Source: Actinacidiphila sp965342175
GTDB taxonomy: Bacteria > Actinomycetota > Actinomycetes > Streptomycetales > Streptomycetaceae
Direction of reading: 5' to 3'
Assembly (NCBI RefSeq): GCF_965342175.1
Contig: NZ_CBDRBL010000014.1
Coordinates: 1 to 64,000 of the forward strand
DNA length: 64,000 bases
Part shown: in pieces, positions 25,471 to 35,038 of the stretch
Layout: each line of letters starts with the position of its first letter
Numbering within the stretch: the stretch's first letter is position 1
Translations under genes and position numbers: made by a program
The notes under the pieces: model-generated
Database searches by the model: none
Seen by the model: only the letters and a program-made list of their open reading frames with translations
What the model was told of the DNA's origin: nothing

Positions 25471-28400
25471 TCAGGTCGTGACTTCGTATTCGCTTCCTGC
25501 GGCGCCTTCGGGCGCCTTGTTCCCGACGCCCTGCGTCCCCATGCGACGCGCCGGGGCCGGTGGCGCCCAAGGGGCCGGAGACTGCGGGGAGTCACCGCCT
25601 GCCGCGAGGATGCGGTCCGTGAGCCGCACCGAGGCGTATCCGTCGTCCAGGTCGCAGAACTCCTCCTGGAACCAGCGGTACCGCTCGGTGTAGGCCTTCT
25701 GGACCAGGTCGATGTCGCTGATCGCGTCGATCAGTTCCCGGGAGGTGTAGACCAGCGGTCCGGGAGCGCACTGCTCGAAGTCGAAGTAGAAACCGCGCAG
25801 CGTGTCACGGTAGTGCTCGAGGTCGTAGGTGAAGAAGAGGATCGGCCGGCCGGTGTTCACGAAGTCGAACATCAGCGACGAGTAATCGGTGATCATCACG
25901 TCGGTGATCAGAGAGAGGTCCGCCATGTCCGGGTAGTCGGACACGTCGAACACGAAGCCGTCCCCCGCCCGCGGCACCGGGTCCACGACGTTGGGGTGGC
26001 GGCGCACCAGCAGGACGTGGTCGTGGCCGAGTCGCGCACGGGCGTCGTCCAGGTCGACGCGGAAGTCGAACTTGTACTTCCCGGGTGCGTAGAACTGGTC
26101 GTCGCGCCAGGTCGGCGCGTACAGGATGACGCGCTTGCCGTCGGGCAGCCCGATCCGCCGGCGCACCGCGGCCGCGCGCTCTCCGGAATCGGATCGGCGC
26201 AGGACGTCGTTGCGCGGGTACCCGGACTCGACCATCTCCCCGGGGAAACGGAAGGCGCGCTGGAGGATGGGCGTGCTGAAGCTGTTGGGCGACACCAGCA
26301 TGTCCCAGTTGCGCACCTCCTTCTCCACCCGCTCCAGGTAGCGGCGGTCCGCGAAGTGGACGGCCTCGATGTCGTGGCCGATGCGCTTGAGCGGGGTGCC
26401 GTGCCAGGTCTGGACGACCACCTGGCCGTCGCGCTTCTCGAACCAGTCGGGAAGGTGGTTGTTGGCGACGATGTACCGGCAGGTGGCCAGCGCCTCGTAC
26501 CACTCGGGCGACCACATCCGGACCGGGCGGGCCGTGGACGGCAGCGCGACCTGGTCGTCGCGGACCGCCCACAGGGCCTCGAGGCCGACGCCGCGCCGCA
26601 CCATCTCCTCGTGCACGGCACGGGGGCTGTCCGAGTACTGGGTCCCCTTGAAGGCGTCGAACAGCACGGCCGGACGGACGGGTTTGCGCCGGGCGGCGGG
26701 ATAGGTCCTGGTGCGCAGGAGCTTCTGCCGGTACGGGCCGCGGGCAGCGTCCGGCATCGCCGAGTGCACCAGCAGCGACAGCCGGTCGTACCCCTCCGCC
26801 TGCAGTTCGTACGTCCGGTCGTTCTCGGTGTGCGAGCGGGGGAGCCCGCCGATGAGCCCCTGTTCGATCTTCACCATGAGGTCCTCGGAGCGCTCCTCCG
26901 CCGGGACGACGGAGGGGTCCTGCCGTCTGAGGAAGAAGTCCCAGCGTCCGGAGGCGAGCGGTATGTCGCCCGCCAGGGTGCGCATCGCTGCCGGGGTGAG
27001 GACGGAACGGAACCCGTGACCGCTCCAGACGAGCGGGACGACGCGCTCGGCACCGTGGGCTCGGGAGCGGGCCACCAGGTGCGCGGAGGCGAACTCGATG
27101 GAGGAGAGGCGGTCCACCGCCGGGTACCGGCCGACGATCTCCAGCGATCCGTCCGCCCACCAGTTGACGTCCGTGACCGTCGGGAGCATGGCGCGCTCGA
27201 AGAGCACCAGGTATCCGGCTCCGTTGCGGTGGACGAAGACCTCCCGGTCACCCTCCGGGGTCTGCAGGCGGTGCGGCATCGGGTGGCGCCCGTCCTCGAC
27301 GCCCTCGGCCATGACGGGGTAGAGGGTCGCGTTCCGGCCTTCCACCCGCAGGGTGGTCTTCCACCCGTTGCTGCCCATGCTCCAGCTCTGCGGGATCGCG
27401 CTGTCGTCCTGCGAGCGGGAGCGGGGCACGAGGCTGTCCAGCGGGATGCGGGTGACGAAGCTGCACCAGCCCTCGCCTCCCGGGGTGAAGACCACCCGCG
27501 ACTCGTGGTGCCCCGAGCCGCCCATGCTGGTCACTCCGAACAGGCCCCAGTCCGGTACCCGGGGCCCCAGGTACACGCCGCCGATCACCAGGTGGTCGCC
27601 GTCGACCCGGTGCCGGGTGATGCGGCAGCGGACGATCTCCACCCGGAGCTTCAGCTTGTCCTGCAGGAAGACGGGGACCAGCCGGACGTTCTTGTCGACA
27701 TAGCGGTACGGCGGGTTGGCGGCGGTACCGGCGGTGCCGCGCGTGAGGCCCCGGTAGCGGAACAGACCGCGGCTGAGGACCCCGGCGGCCACGTCCCAGG
27801 TGCCCTCGACCCACTTCCCCTTCTTCTTCAGCCGGGTGGTGTCGATCCGTGCCTCGAAGCCCGACCAGTCGTAGCAGTAGCGGCTCTGGTTGGACTGCTC
27901 GGTGGCCTGCGGATCGAACGTGGTCTTCGCGGCCGTGACCAGCAGGCGGCCCTGCTTCTTGTGGCGGAGCGCTATGACCTTGACCGACATATGCCGTTTG
28001 TGCACGTTGATGAAGCGTATGTAGGCGGAGCCGTCGATGACGAGGTCGTCTTCGTCCCAGCGCACGCCGCGGACGGAACCGTGCAGCGACAGCTCCTTGT
28101 CCAGGCGGTAGGCGCTCTTGTCGAGCCCCACCGAACGGTCGCCCAGGTACGGGTAGTTCAGATAGCGGTGGACGCGGCGGCGCACCGGCATCGGGCCGCC
28201 CTTGCGCTCGAACTCGATGACGTCGAGGAGCTCGTCGAGCTTTCGCTCGCGCACCAGCAGCCACTTGACCCGCGCGTCGGCCGGCAGTTCCTGGATGATG
28301 GTCGGATCGGCCTCGTCCAGGAACAGGTTGGCCCAGTTGACGAAGGCGTCCCTGTACTCCTCATCGGCGTCGGGCAGCACCTTGAGGTGCAGCATCAGGT

Positions 28401-29205
28401 CGGACTTGAGGCAGGCGAGGTCGTACGTGCGCTTGTGGAGATCGAACTCCCGCGACTGGTGCCCGGCAAGGAATCGGCTCACCGACTGCACCGCGGACAC
28501 ACGGTCCCGGAGGTTGCCGATCTCCGTATGGCGCTGCGTGATCGACGGGGCCGCCCCGCCTTCCCGCCGACGCCAGAAGTACACGACGTCCGTGACGACA
28601 TCGACCTTCTCCGCCCTGAAGTGGGCGAACATGTTGACCCAGGAGTCCTCGTACAGGACGCCCTCGGGGAACGCGATGCGGTGGTGGTCCCAGAACGACC
28701 GCCGGAACACCTTGTTCCACACCGTGCGGTCGTAGATGAGGGCGTCGAACTTCGTGATGTGCGTGCCGCGGCGATTGGCCTGCATCGGCCCTCGGTGCAG
28801 CGGGGACTGCCATTTCGTGCTGGAGTTCATCATCTGCACGTTTCCCGACACGAAGTCCGAACCGGACTTCTCGAGCGTGCGCACCAGCACTTCGTAGGCG
28901 TGCTCGGGGATGACGTCGTCCCCGTCGACGAAAGCGAGGAACTCGGCGCCTGGGTGGGTGGCGCGGATGCCGACGTTCCGGGCGTGACCGGGACCGTGCG
29001 GCTCCTGGCGAATCAGCCGGAAGCGGGAGTCACGGGCACAGAAGTCCCGGGCGATCTCCGTCGACGCGTCAGTCGATCCGTCGTCGACGAGGATCACTTC
29101 GAGATCCCCGAAAGTCTGCCGGGCGATCGACTCCAGGCATTCCTCGAGATAGATCTCGACGTCCTGGAAGGGCACGACAACACTCAGCCGCCGGCGCACA
29201 GGCAC
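25471..29205 (-). CDS. GT2 glycosyltransferase fused to TagF-like CDP-glycerol glycerophosphotransferase
   Basis: A 1244-residue enzyme. Residues about 5-230 are a GT-A family 2 glycosyltransferase, with LSVVVPFQDVEIYLEECL, VDDGST (41-45) and the metal-binding FVDGDD (92-97). A long middle section (about 300-850) has repeated beta-strand blocks of TagF-adjunct type. Residues about 860-1230 are a TagF/CDP-glycerol:glycerophosphate transferase: QTWHGTPLKRIGHD, VSPNSFSTPILQRAF, ILYAPTWRDDQF and VMITDYSSLMFDFV are the hallmarks. It probably builds a wall teichoic-acid-like polyol-phosphate polymer in the cytoplasm and may add a sugar with its N-terminal domain. It is in line with the Asp2-like gene downstream. 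Confidence 0.88.
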   Translation of the reverse strand: MPVRRRLSVVVPFQDVEIYLEECLESIARQTFGDLEVILVDDGSTDASTEIARDFCARDSRFRLIRQEPHGPGHARNVGIRATHPGAEFLAFVDGDDVIPEHAYEVLVRTLEKSGSDFVSGNVQMMNSSTKWQSPLHRGPMQANRRGTHITKFDALIYDRTVWNKVFRRSFWDHHRIAFPEGVLYEDSWVNMFAHFRAEKVDVVTDVVYFWRRREGGAAPSITQRHTEIGNLRDRVSAVQSVSRFLAGHQSREFDLHKRTYDLACLKSDLMLHLKVLPDADEEYRDAFVNWANLFLDEADPTIIQELPADARVKWLLVRERKLDELLDVIEFERKGGPMPVRRRVHRYLNYPYLGDRSVGLDKSAYRLDKELSLHGSVRGVRWDEDDLVIDGSAYIRFINVHKRHMSVKVIALRHKKQGRLLVTAAKTTFDPQATEQSNQSRYCYDWSGFEARIDTTRLKKKGKWVEGTWDVAAGVLSRGLFRYRGLTRGTAGTAANPPYRYVDKNVRLVPVFLQDKLKLRVEIVRCRITRHRVDGDHLVIGGVYLGPRVPDWGLFGVTSMGGSGHHESRVVFTPGGEGWCSFVTRIPLDSLVPRSRSQDDSAIPQSWSMGSNGWKTTLRVEGRNATLYPVMAEGVEDGRHPMPHRLQTPEGDREVFVHRNGAGYLVLFERAMLPTVTDVNWWADGSLEIVGRYPAVDRLSSIEFASAHLVARSRAHGAERVVPLVWSGHGFRSVLTPAAMRTLAGDIPLASGRWDFFLRRQDPSVVPAEERSEDLMVKIEQGLIGGLPRSHTENDRTYELQAEGYDRLSLLVHSAMPDAARGPYRQKLLRTRTYPAARRKPVRPAVLFDAFKGTQYSDSPRAVHEEMVRRGVGLEALWAVRDDQVALPSTARPVRMWSPEWYEALATCRYIVANNHLPDWFEKRDGQVVVQTWHGTPLKRIGHDIEAVHFADRRYLERVEKEVRNWDMLVSPNSFSTPILQRAFRFPGEMVESGYPRNDVLRRSDSGERAAAVRRRIGLPDGKRVILYAPTWRDDQFYAPGKYKFDFRVDLDDARARLGHDHVLLVRRHPNVVDPVPRAGDGFVFDVSDYPDMADLSLITDVMITDYSSLMFDFVNTGRPILFFTYDLEHYRDTLRGFYFDFEQCAPGPLVYTSRELIDAISDIDLVQKAYTERYRWFQEEFCDLDDGYASVRLTDRILAAGGDSPQSPAPWAPPAPARRMGTQGVGNKAPEGAAGSEYEVTT

Positions 29206-29468
29206 CCATCACTCCCACTCAAGCAACTCGCACGGTCCGGCACCAGACGCCGGACGTGCCGAACCCCGCCCCGAATGCCGCGTCCACGCCTGATGAGCGA
29301 GCGGGTCCGCGGGTCTCCCCCGTGGCATCGCGATGGTTTAACAGGAAACCCTCACGGGGTGAACACAATCTCATGTCCTGGATACGGTCAAGGCTTGACC
29401 TGCGATTCCAGGCGGTATGTCCGACATGGGGGCGGGCCGTGTTGGCGCCCCCGGGCTCGACCGCCGCC

Positions 29469-30641
29469 TCAGACGCGCGCCCACGCGGCCAGAGTGAGGC
29501 CGGGTTCCTCGCGTTGCCGTGCCACCCGGAGCCCTCCGTCGGGACCCAGCAGGGCGAGCACGACACGTCCCTGGGCGTCGGTGGCCAGGGAAGGCGTCCC
29601 GAGACAGGGCACGCCGGTGTCGACCCACCACGTCCCGGAGGCCTCGGCCTCCGTACGGCAGACCGCGACCATCGCGCTCCCGTCCCGTCCCCGGTGGGCC
29701 ACCACCATGCAGTCCTGGCCGTCCAGCACCGTACGCAGCACCGCGTTGCCCGTGTCGGCGGCCGGGCTGCCGCCCAGCGGGACGACCCAGCCCCCCAGTC
29801 GGTGGGCGACGAGGCCGGAGCCCGCCGCATCGGTCCAGAGGTAGGTGAGCCTGTCCGGAGCGGTCACGAGCGCGGTGAGCGATCCCGGCGCCGGTGCCGG
29901 GATCATGTCGAGGGAGCGCCGCAGTGCCCCGCCGGCCTCCGACTGGGTCCAATACAGGGCCGAGGTGGCGGTGGGCGCCAGCAACTCGATGCGGCCGTCC
30001 GGCGAGACGACGGGACAGAGCCCGTCACGGACACCGTGACCGCGCAGGTCCCGCCAGGGTTCCCAGGCGCCGCCCCTGCCCTCGCGCCGGAGCATGACGC
30101 CGCCGTCAGCGGTACGCACGAAGACGTGCACCGTGCCCGCGGCGTCGACGGCGGCCGCCGGCGCGCCCAGCCGCACGGCCAGCCCCGGGTCCTTGTGCGG
30201 GTTGCCCACCGACACCCACTCCGTCAGTGGGCGCCCCGTCTGGTACTGCAGCGCGTAGGCCACGTCCACCGTCACCCCGCCGTCGGGCAGCGGACGTTCG
30301 CGGCGGCCCACGAAGTGCACGAATCCCTGGGGGCCCCGAACCACCGACAGATCCGTGAGACCGGCGGCCGGGAAGAAGCGCGGACCCGTCCACTCGTCGC
30401 CGCCCGGTGCGGTCTGCGTCCACCGGAGCAGGCCGTCCCGGCCGGGGGCGTAGGCGGTGAGCCTGCCGTCGGCGCCGCGCACCAGCCAGGTTCCGGCGGC
30501 CGCGCCGGTCGCCGCTTCCCCGGTGTCCGCGGCGCCCGAGGGGCCGGCCGCCCGCCGGGCCGCCGGCCGACGTCGCGCGGCGCGTGCCGCTCCACCCCTC
30601 ATGACGTGCGGCCCCCCTCGGCCCCGTTGGTTGTTCGCCAT
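29469..30641 (-). CDS. Hypothetical protein with PLL-type beta-propeller repeats
   Basis: About 390 residues. After an arginine/alanine-rich first 50 residues, the chain is repetitive strand-rich blocks of about 45 residues, such as GTWLVRGADGRLTAYAPGRD, GTVHVFVRTADGGVMLRREG and LYWTQSEAGG. This is the pattern of fucose-lectin-like (PLL) beta-propellers. No catalytic motif or clear signal peptide was found. The ATG at 30602 has a better GAGGGGGG site 10 bp upstream than the one at 30641. It sits between the GT2-TagF gene and an LCP gene, so a cell-wall sugar-binding role is a reasonable inference. Confidence 0.6.
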   Translation of the reverse strand: MANNQRGRGGPHVMRGGAARAARRRPAARRAAGPSGAADTGEAATGAAAGTWLVRGADGRLTAYAPGRDGLLRWTQTAPGGDEWTGPRFFPAAGLTDLSVVRGPQGFVHFVGRRERPLPDGGVTVDVAYALQYQTGRPLTEWVSVGNPHKDPGLAVRLGAPAAAVDAAGTVHVFVRTADGGVMLRREGRGGAWEPWRDLRGHGVRDGLCPVVSPDGRIELLAPTATSALYWTQSEAGGALRRSLDMIPAPAPGSLTALVTAPDRLTYLWTDAAGSGLVAHRLGGWVVPLGGSPAADTGNAVLRTVLDGQDCMVVAHRGRDGSAMVAVCRTEAEASGTWWVDTGVPCLGTPSLATDAQGRVVLALLGPDGGLRVARQREEPGLTLAAWARV

Positions 30642-30775
30642 CAGAACACCCGATTCTTCTCATGATATGCACGCGGGCTACACTTCCGCGGATCTCGGCC
30701 ACGAGAGGGAGGGCTGCGGCGCCCGGCGTCGCGACCGGTTCCCGGGACCGCGCACCACGGAGGACTTCGCACGCA

Positions 30776-31858
30776 ATGCCGCACGCCACCGACACCGTTC
30801 ACGAGACCGTCCCGGCCGCCCCGGCCGCGAAGGCGGGCGGGTCCCGCGGCCGGCGGATCCGCAGGGTCGTCATATGGACGCTCCTGGCCCTGATCCTGCT
30901 CACCGGGGGCGGCGCCTGGTGGGCCTACCAGCGCCTGGACTCCAACCTCAGCAGCATCGACCTGGAACAGGAACTCGGGCCGGACCGCCCCGAGAAGCTC
31001 GCCACCGGCGCCATGGACATCCTGGTGCTCGGCTCCGACTCCCGCTCGGGCGCCAACAAGGGCCTGGCGGGCGGCGACACCGGCGGCACCGCCCGCTCGG
31101 ACACGGCCATGGTCCTCCACATCCCCGAGGGCCGCACGAGCGCCGTCGCGGTGAGCATCCCGCGGGACACCCTGATCACACGTCCCGAGTGCACCGCCCG
31201 CGACGGGAGCCCGCTGCCGTCCGCGAGGCGCGTGATGTTCAACTCGGTCTACACCTTGGCCGGCCCGGCCTGCGTGGTGAAGACCGTCGAGCGGATCTCG
31301 GGCGTCAGGATCGACCACTACGTCGAGGTGGACTTCGCCGGCTTCCAGGATCTCGTGGACTCCCTCGGCGGGGTCACAATCACCCTCGACAAGACCATCC
31401 ACGACACGTCCAGCGGCCTGGACCTGGAGGCCGGCACGCACCGCCTCGACGGCACCGAGTCGCTCGCCTTCGTCCGCACCCGCCACGGCATCGGCGACGG
31501 CAGCGACCTCGGCCGCATCGGGCTGCAGCAGCAGTTCCTGCTGGCTACCCTCGACGAGGTCAAGCGGCAGAACCTGCTCGGCAGCCCCGCCAAGGCCTAC
31601 CGCGTCGCCGACTCGGCCACCCGCTCCCTGACGACCGACTCCGGTCTGGGCTCCCTGCGGAAGCTGGCCGACTTCGGGCGCAGCCTGCAGGGGCTCGACC
31701 CGGACCACCTGCGCACGGTCATGCTGCCGGTGGCCTACGACAAGGTCGACCCCAACCGCGTGGTGGCCGCCGAGCCGCAGGCGTCCCGGCTGTGGAAGGC
31801 GATCCGGGAGGACACCGCTGTCCCCCGGTCGGTGCTGGAGTCCACGACCTCCAACTGA
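30776..31858 (+). CDS. LytR-CpsA-Psr (LCP) family glycopolymer transferase
   Basis: A 360-residue membrane protein. It has one N-terminal transmembrane helix (VVIWTLLALILLTGGGAWW) and an extracellular LCP domain. Conserved catalytic and lipid-binding residues appear in DILVLGSDSRSG, ARSDTAMVLHIP, AVSIPRDTLIT, DHYVEVDFAGFQDLVDSLGG and LAFVRTRHG. LCP enzymes move undecaprenyl-linked glycopolymers onto peptidoglycan, the step that follows polymer synthesis by the neighbouring TagF fusion. The ATG at 30776 follows a GGAGG 11 bp upstream. It is convergent with the SPFH gene, only 3 bp apart. Confidence 0.92.
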   Translation: MPHATDTVHETVPAAPAAKAGGSRGRRIRRVVIWTLLALILLTGGGAWWAYQRLDSNLSSIDLEQELGPDRPEKLATGAMDILVLGSDSRSGANKGLAGGDTGGTARSDTAMVLHIPEGRTSAVAVSIPRDTLITRPECTARDGSPLPSARRVMFNSVYTLAGPACVVKTVERISGVRIDHYVEVDFAGFQDLVDSLGGVTITLDKTIHDTSSGLDLEAGTHRLDGTESLAFVRTRHGIGDGSDLGRIGLQQQFLLATLDEVKRQNLLGSPAKAYRVADSATRSLTTDSGLGSLRKLADFGRSLQGLDPDHLRTVMLPVAYDKVDPNRVVAAEPQASRLWKAIREDTAVPRSVLESTTSN

Positions 31859-31861
31859 GGC

Positions 31862-32818
31862 TCACCCGGCGGGCGGCGGCCCCTCCACGGCCCGCGCGGT
31901 GCAGTAGGCGACCGTCAGATCCCGTACCAGCGCCTTGCGTTCGTAGTCTTCGAGGTCGACCAGGCCGCGGTCGAGGAGACCCCGCACGGTCTCGCCGACG
32001 GCGGTGAGGGCGTCGTCCAGGGCGGCCCGGCGGTGACGGGCGTCCAGTGCGGCGAGTTGGGCGCGGCGCATGGCCGCGGCCACGGCGGGGGCGTAGTCGA
32101 CGCGGACGGGCCGGGCGGAGAACACCTCGACCCCGACCGGCCGCAGGTCCTCGACGAGGCTCCGGGTGAGGTCGTCGGCGAGGCGGTCGGCGTCGCGCAG
32201 CGTGGGACCCGGGCCGTGGAAGTCGTCGGCGGGCAGCCGGGACACACACCGCGCGACCGCGGCCTCGACCTGCTCGCGCAGGTAGCGGACATGGTCGTGG
32301 ACGGTGAAGGCGGCCCGGGCGGTGTCCCGGACCCGCCACACCACCAGGACCGTCGTCCGGAGCGGGATGCCCTTGGCGTCGGTGGCCTCGATGGGGCTGC
32401 TGCGCCAGTGGCGCAGGCTGGTGTCGACCCGCCGGCGGAGGAGCAGCGGGCTGATCCACAGCAGCCCGGTGCGGCGGACGGTGCCGCGGTAGGCGCCGTG
32501 CCGGGACAGCAGCCAGACGGCGCCGGGACGGCCTCGGACCAGGCCGAGCGCGGTCAGGGCGGCGACCGCCGCGAGGAAGGCCGCGGCGCTGCCGCGCAGG
32601 ACGGGCGACGACCCGGCGGGGCCCAGCAGGAGCGCGGCCGTGCCGGCGGCGACCGCCAGGGCCGTGAGCACGGCGACGCCGCCGGGCAGGCAGCGCCCCG
32701 GACGCTCGGCGATCTCGGGCAGCGGCGCCGCGGCGGCCGGGCCGGGGGCCGCGTCCACGGCGGGGGCCTGGGCGGGGGCGGGGAGTTCGGCCGGGCTCCC
32801 CTGAGCGGTGATCGTCAC
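31862..32818 (-). CDS. SPFH/Band 7 domain membrane protein
   Basis: A 318-residue stomatin-like protein. An Ala/Pro-rich head leads into two transmembrane segments at about 50-90 (GGVAVLTALAVAAGTAALLLG and a second ALTALGLV stretch). The SPFH core follows: RRTGLLWISPLLLRRRVDTSL, GIPLRTTVLVVWRVRDTARAAF and VHDHVRYLREQVEAAVARCV. The GTG at 32818 overlaps the upstream stop by 4 bp (GTGA), so it is chosen over ATG 32836. SPFH proteins scaffold membrane microdomains. Coupling to a secreted NlpC/P60 enzyme suggests a joint envelope role. Confidence 0.85.
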   Translation of the reverse strand: MTITAQGSPAELPAPAQAPAVDAAPGPAAAAPLPEIAERPGRCLPGGVAVLTALAVAAGTAALLLGPAGSSPVLRGSAAAFLAAVAALTALGLVRGRPGAVWLLSRHGAYRGTVRRTGLLWISPLLLRRRVDTSLRHWRSSPIEATDAKGIPLRTTVLVVWRVRDTARAAFTVHDHVRYLREQVEAAVARCVSRLPADDFHGPGPTLRDADRLADDLTRSLVEDLRPVGVEVFSARPVRVDYAPAVAAAMRRAQLAALDARHRRAALDDALTAVGETVRGLLDRGLVDLEDYERKALVRDLTVAYCTARAVEGPPPAG

Positions 32819-34086
32819 GAGAACAGCCGCCTCCACGTCCCGGGGCCCGGGTAGCCGTCCGCCTGGCTTCCCGACCAGCCCAGTGACCGCTGGAAGGCCT
32901 CCACCGCGCGCCGGTCGGCCTCACCCCAGCGGGGACCGGGGCCCATCGCGTAGAACCGGCCGAAGCCCTTAGCAGCCAGCCGCCGTCCCAGCGCGAGCAC
33001 ATGCGGGCTCGACCGGCCGGGCCTGAAGGCGTCGATGCCCGGGTAGGCCGGGGGCGCCGCCGGGCGGCTGCCGCCGATGTCGGACCCCGCGCCCTGGATC
33101 AGGTAACGCCACGTCAGGGGACCCGGGAAGCCGTCGGCCTGGTCGCCCTCCCAGCCCTGGGCGCGCTGGAAGGCCCGGGTGGCGCGGCGGTCGGCGTCGC
33201 TCCAGCGGGGCCCGGGACCGTCGGCGTAGTAGGCGCCCGCGCCGCGCTGCCGCAGCATCGTGCCGAGCCGGGTGACATAGCCGTTGGTGGCGCCGGGCCC
33301 GAAGGACCAGCTGCCCGGGTAGCCCCCGGAGGCCAGGTCGCCGAGGCCGAGGTCGCCGGCGAGCTCCCCGTAGAGGTCGTCGTAGAGGTCGCCTGGGCCC
33401 TCGCCGCGCAGGTACTTGTAGCGGTAGGGGACATAGCGCTTGGAGTGGTCCCAGTAGGCGTACGGCGTCGTGCGCACGCGGGCCCGCGGCCGGGTCTGCT
33501 CGTAGGCCACGTAGCGGGTGTGCGCGGCGTTCGCCCAGCCCCCGAAGATCGTGACGTGGGAGCCGTCCACGGGGTCGCGGGGGTTGTGGAAGAGCAGGAT
33601 GTCGCCCGGTTCGAGCTCGTCGCGGCCGATCCGTTCGGCGTAGCGCGGCAGGGTACCGGTCCACTGGCTGCTGCCCAGGCCCCAGGCCATGGAGACGAAT
33701 CCCGAGCAGTCCTGCCGGTAGCCGTCCCGCCAGCGGCGGCCCATGTCGTACGGGACGCCCGCGTCGACCCAGCGCCGGGCCCGCTGGATGACCTGGTCGC
33801 GGGTCAGCCGCAGCGGGGCCGTGGCGCCGGCCAGGTCCGGCCGCGCCTGTTGGGTCCGACCGGCGGGCGCGGCCTGGCCGGCGTCCTGCGCCGGGGCGGC
33901 CACCGCGGCGGGCGCCATGACGGCGGCACCCCCCGTGGCCAGGAGGACCAGCGCGGCGGGGACCGCGGCCGGTGGCGCGCACGGGGACGTGGCGCGGGTC
34001 GCCGCCCGGATCAGCCGCCGCCGTGCGCAGTCCTCACAGACGCAGCCCGGCTGCGGCCCGACCTCGTCGAACACCGGCGTGGACAT
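32815..34086 (-). CDS. NlpC/P60 (C40) endopeptidase with two C-terminal peptidoglycan-binding repeats
   Basis: About 423 residues. An unusual N-terminus contains CVCEDCARRRLIRA, then a hydrophobic stretch (AALVLLATGGAAVMAPAAVAAP) acting as signal peptide or anchor. The C40 domain has the catalytic cysteine in YRQDCSGFVSMAWG and histidine in DGSHVTIFGGW. Two tandem PG-binding units follow, each with GPGPRW-x4-RRA-x2-AFQR, QADG and PGP-x-TW. It should cut peptide cross-links in peptidoglycan outside the membrane. The ATG at 34086 follows GGAG 11 bp upstream; a GTG at 34098 is possible. Confidence 0.85.
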   Translation of the reverse strand: MSTPVFDEVGPQPGCVCEDCARRRLIRAATRATSPCAPPAAVPAALVLLATGGAAVMAPAAVAAPAQDAGQAAPAGRTQQARPDLAGATAPLRLTRDQVIQRARRWVDAGVPYDMGRRWRDGYRQDCSGFVSMAWGLGSSQWTGTLPRYAERIGRDELEPGDILLFHNPRDPVDGSHVTIFGGWANAAHTRYVAYEQTRPRARVRTTPYAYWDHSKRYVPYRYKYLRGEGPGDLYDDLYGELAGDLGLGDLASGGYPGSWSFGPGATNGYVTRLGTMLRQRGAGAYYADGPGPRWSDADRRATRAFQRAQGWEGDQADGFPGPLTWRYLIQGAGSDIGGSRPAAPPAYPGIDAFRPGRSSPHVLALGRRLAAKGFGRFYAMGPGPRWGEADRRAVEAFQRSLGWSGSQADGYPGPGTWRRLFS

Positions 34087-34175
34087 GTGCACCACCACTC
34101 CTCGCGATCGAGTGCCACATGCCCTTATTACCCGATTTTCCAGTCAATCTGACGGAATGACAGCGGGTGGTGTGG

Positions 34176-34913
34176 TCAGCCGGTCGCGGTGGTGTTCTCC
34201 ACGACCTCGGCGACAGCCTTGTCGACCAGCCGCGTCAGCTGCTCGGGCGTGAGATCCGGCGCACCGCCCGCGGGGTCGGTGACCGTCTCGCCGTTCACCT
34301 GCACGACCGGCACGGAGGTGAATCCGGCCGCGGCGAACTCCTCCTGGGAGCGCCGCACCCAACCGTCGTGGTCCCCGCCCTGGACGCAGGGGACGAAGTG
34401 CGTCTCGTCCACGTCCCCCGCCTTCTTCGCCAGGTCCTTGAGGAACGTGACCCTGGTGAAGGGGTCGTCCTGGGGGTCGGCGGGCTGCGCGTCCCACACC
34501 TGCGCGACGAACTCCTGGAACCGGCCCACGTCCTGCGCACAGGCGGCAGCGTTGGCCGCGGCCAGGGAGCCGGCGCCGCCGTCGGCGGCGTCGGTGGGCG
34601 TCACCAGACGGTAGTCGATCTGCACCTGCCCGGTGGCGACCAGCTTGGCGAGGGTGTCCGCGTACTCGGAGGCGAAGGCCTTCGACTCCGGGCTGCGCAG
34701 GTCCTCGTACACGGTCAGGGTCACCGGCAGCTTCGTCGGCCGCACCGGCACCGCCAGCTGTTCCTCGCCGGAGGCCCCGGCCGGTGCCTTGACCTCGTGC
34801 TGCTTCTCACTGCGTACATGGGCCCCGAGGACGGCGGAACCCCCGAACACCACGCCCAGGACGATCACCGTCCCGGCATAGGACCGCCAGCGCTTGGACT
34901 TCGTCTGTTTCAC
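34176..34913 (-). CDS. DsbA-like thioredoxin-fold protein lacking the CxxC active site
   Basis: A 245-residue protein anchored by one N-terminal transmembrane helix (YAGTVIVLGVVFGGSAVLG). The rest follows the DsbA-like thioredoxin fold, with LTVYEDLRSPESKAFASEYA in the active-site helix, an inserted helical domain, and GFTSVPVVQVNGE containing the usual cis-proline. The position where relatives have CPxC reads RSPES, so the redox cysteines are gone. Only two cysteines remain (AACAQD, VPCVQG). It is probably a non-redox chaperone or binding protein outside the membrane, and part of the leftward envelope gene group. Confidence 0.78.
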   Translation of the reverse strand: MKQTKSKRWRSYAGTVIVLGVVFGGSAVLGAHVRSEKQHEVKAPAGASGEEQLAVPVRPTKLPVTLTVYEDLRSPESKAFASEYADTLAKLVATGQVQIDYRLVTPTDAADGGAGSLAAANAAACAQDVGRFQEFVAQVWDAQPADPQDDPFTRVTFLKDLAKKAGDVDETHFVPCVQGGDHDGWVRRSQEEFAAAGFTSVPVVQVNGETVTDPAGGAPDLTPEQLTRLVDKAVAEVVENTTATG

Positions 34914-35038
34914 CGGGACTTTCTACCATCGCGTACACGCACGCCCCGTGGGGGGTACGGATCACCGGCGGGAGCGGGGCAGCAGTCCCCTCGCCGGTCG
35001 CCCGAGCCGCCCGAGGGCCGTTGTGGGAGGGTGGGCCG

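Noticed and set aside
29370..29400. Possible promoter TTGACC on the minus strand upstream of the GT2-TagF gene
   Set aside because: A -35-like hexamer exists at 29387-29392, but no convincing -10 at proper spacing was found.
25423..29844. A 1473-codon open frame on the plus strand
   Set aside because: It is antisense to the GT2-TagF fusion gene; the translation is rich in Val, Arg, Gly and His with no motif. It is open only because of the GC-biased third positions of the real gene.
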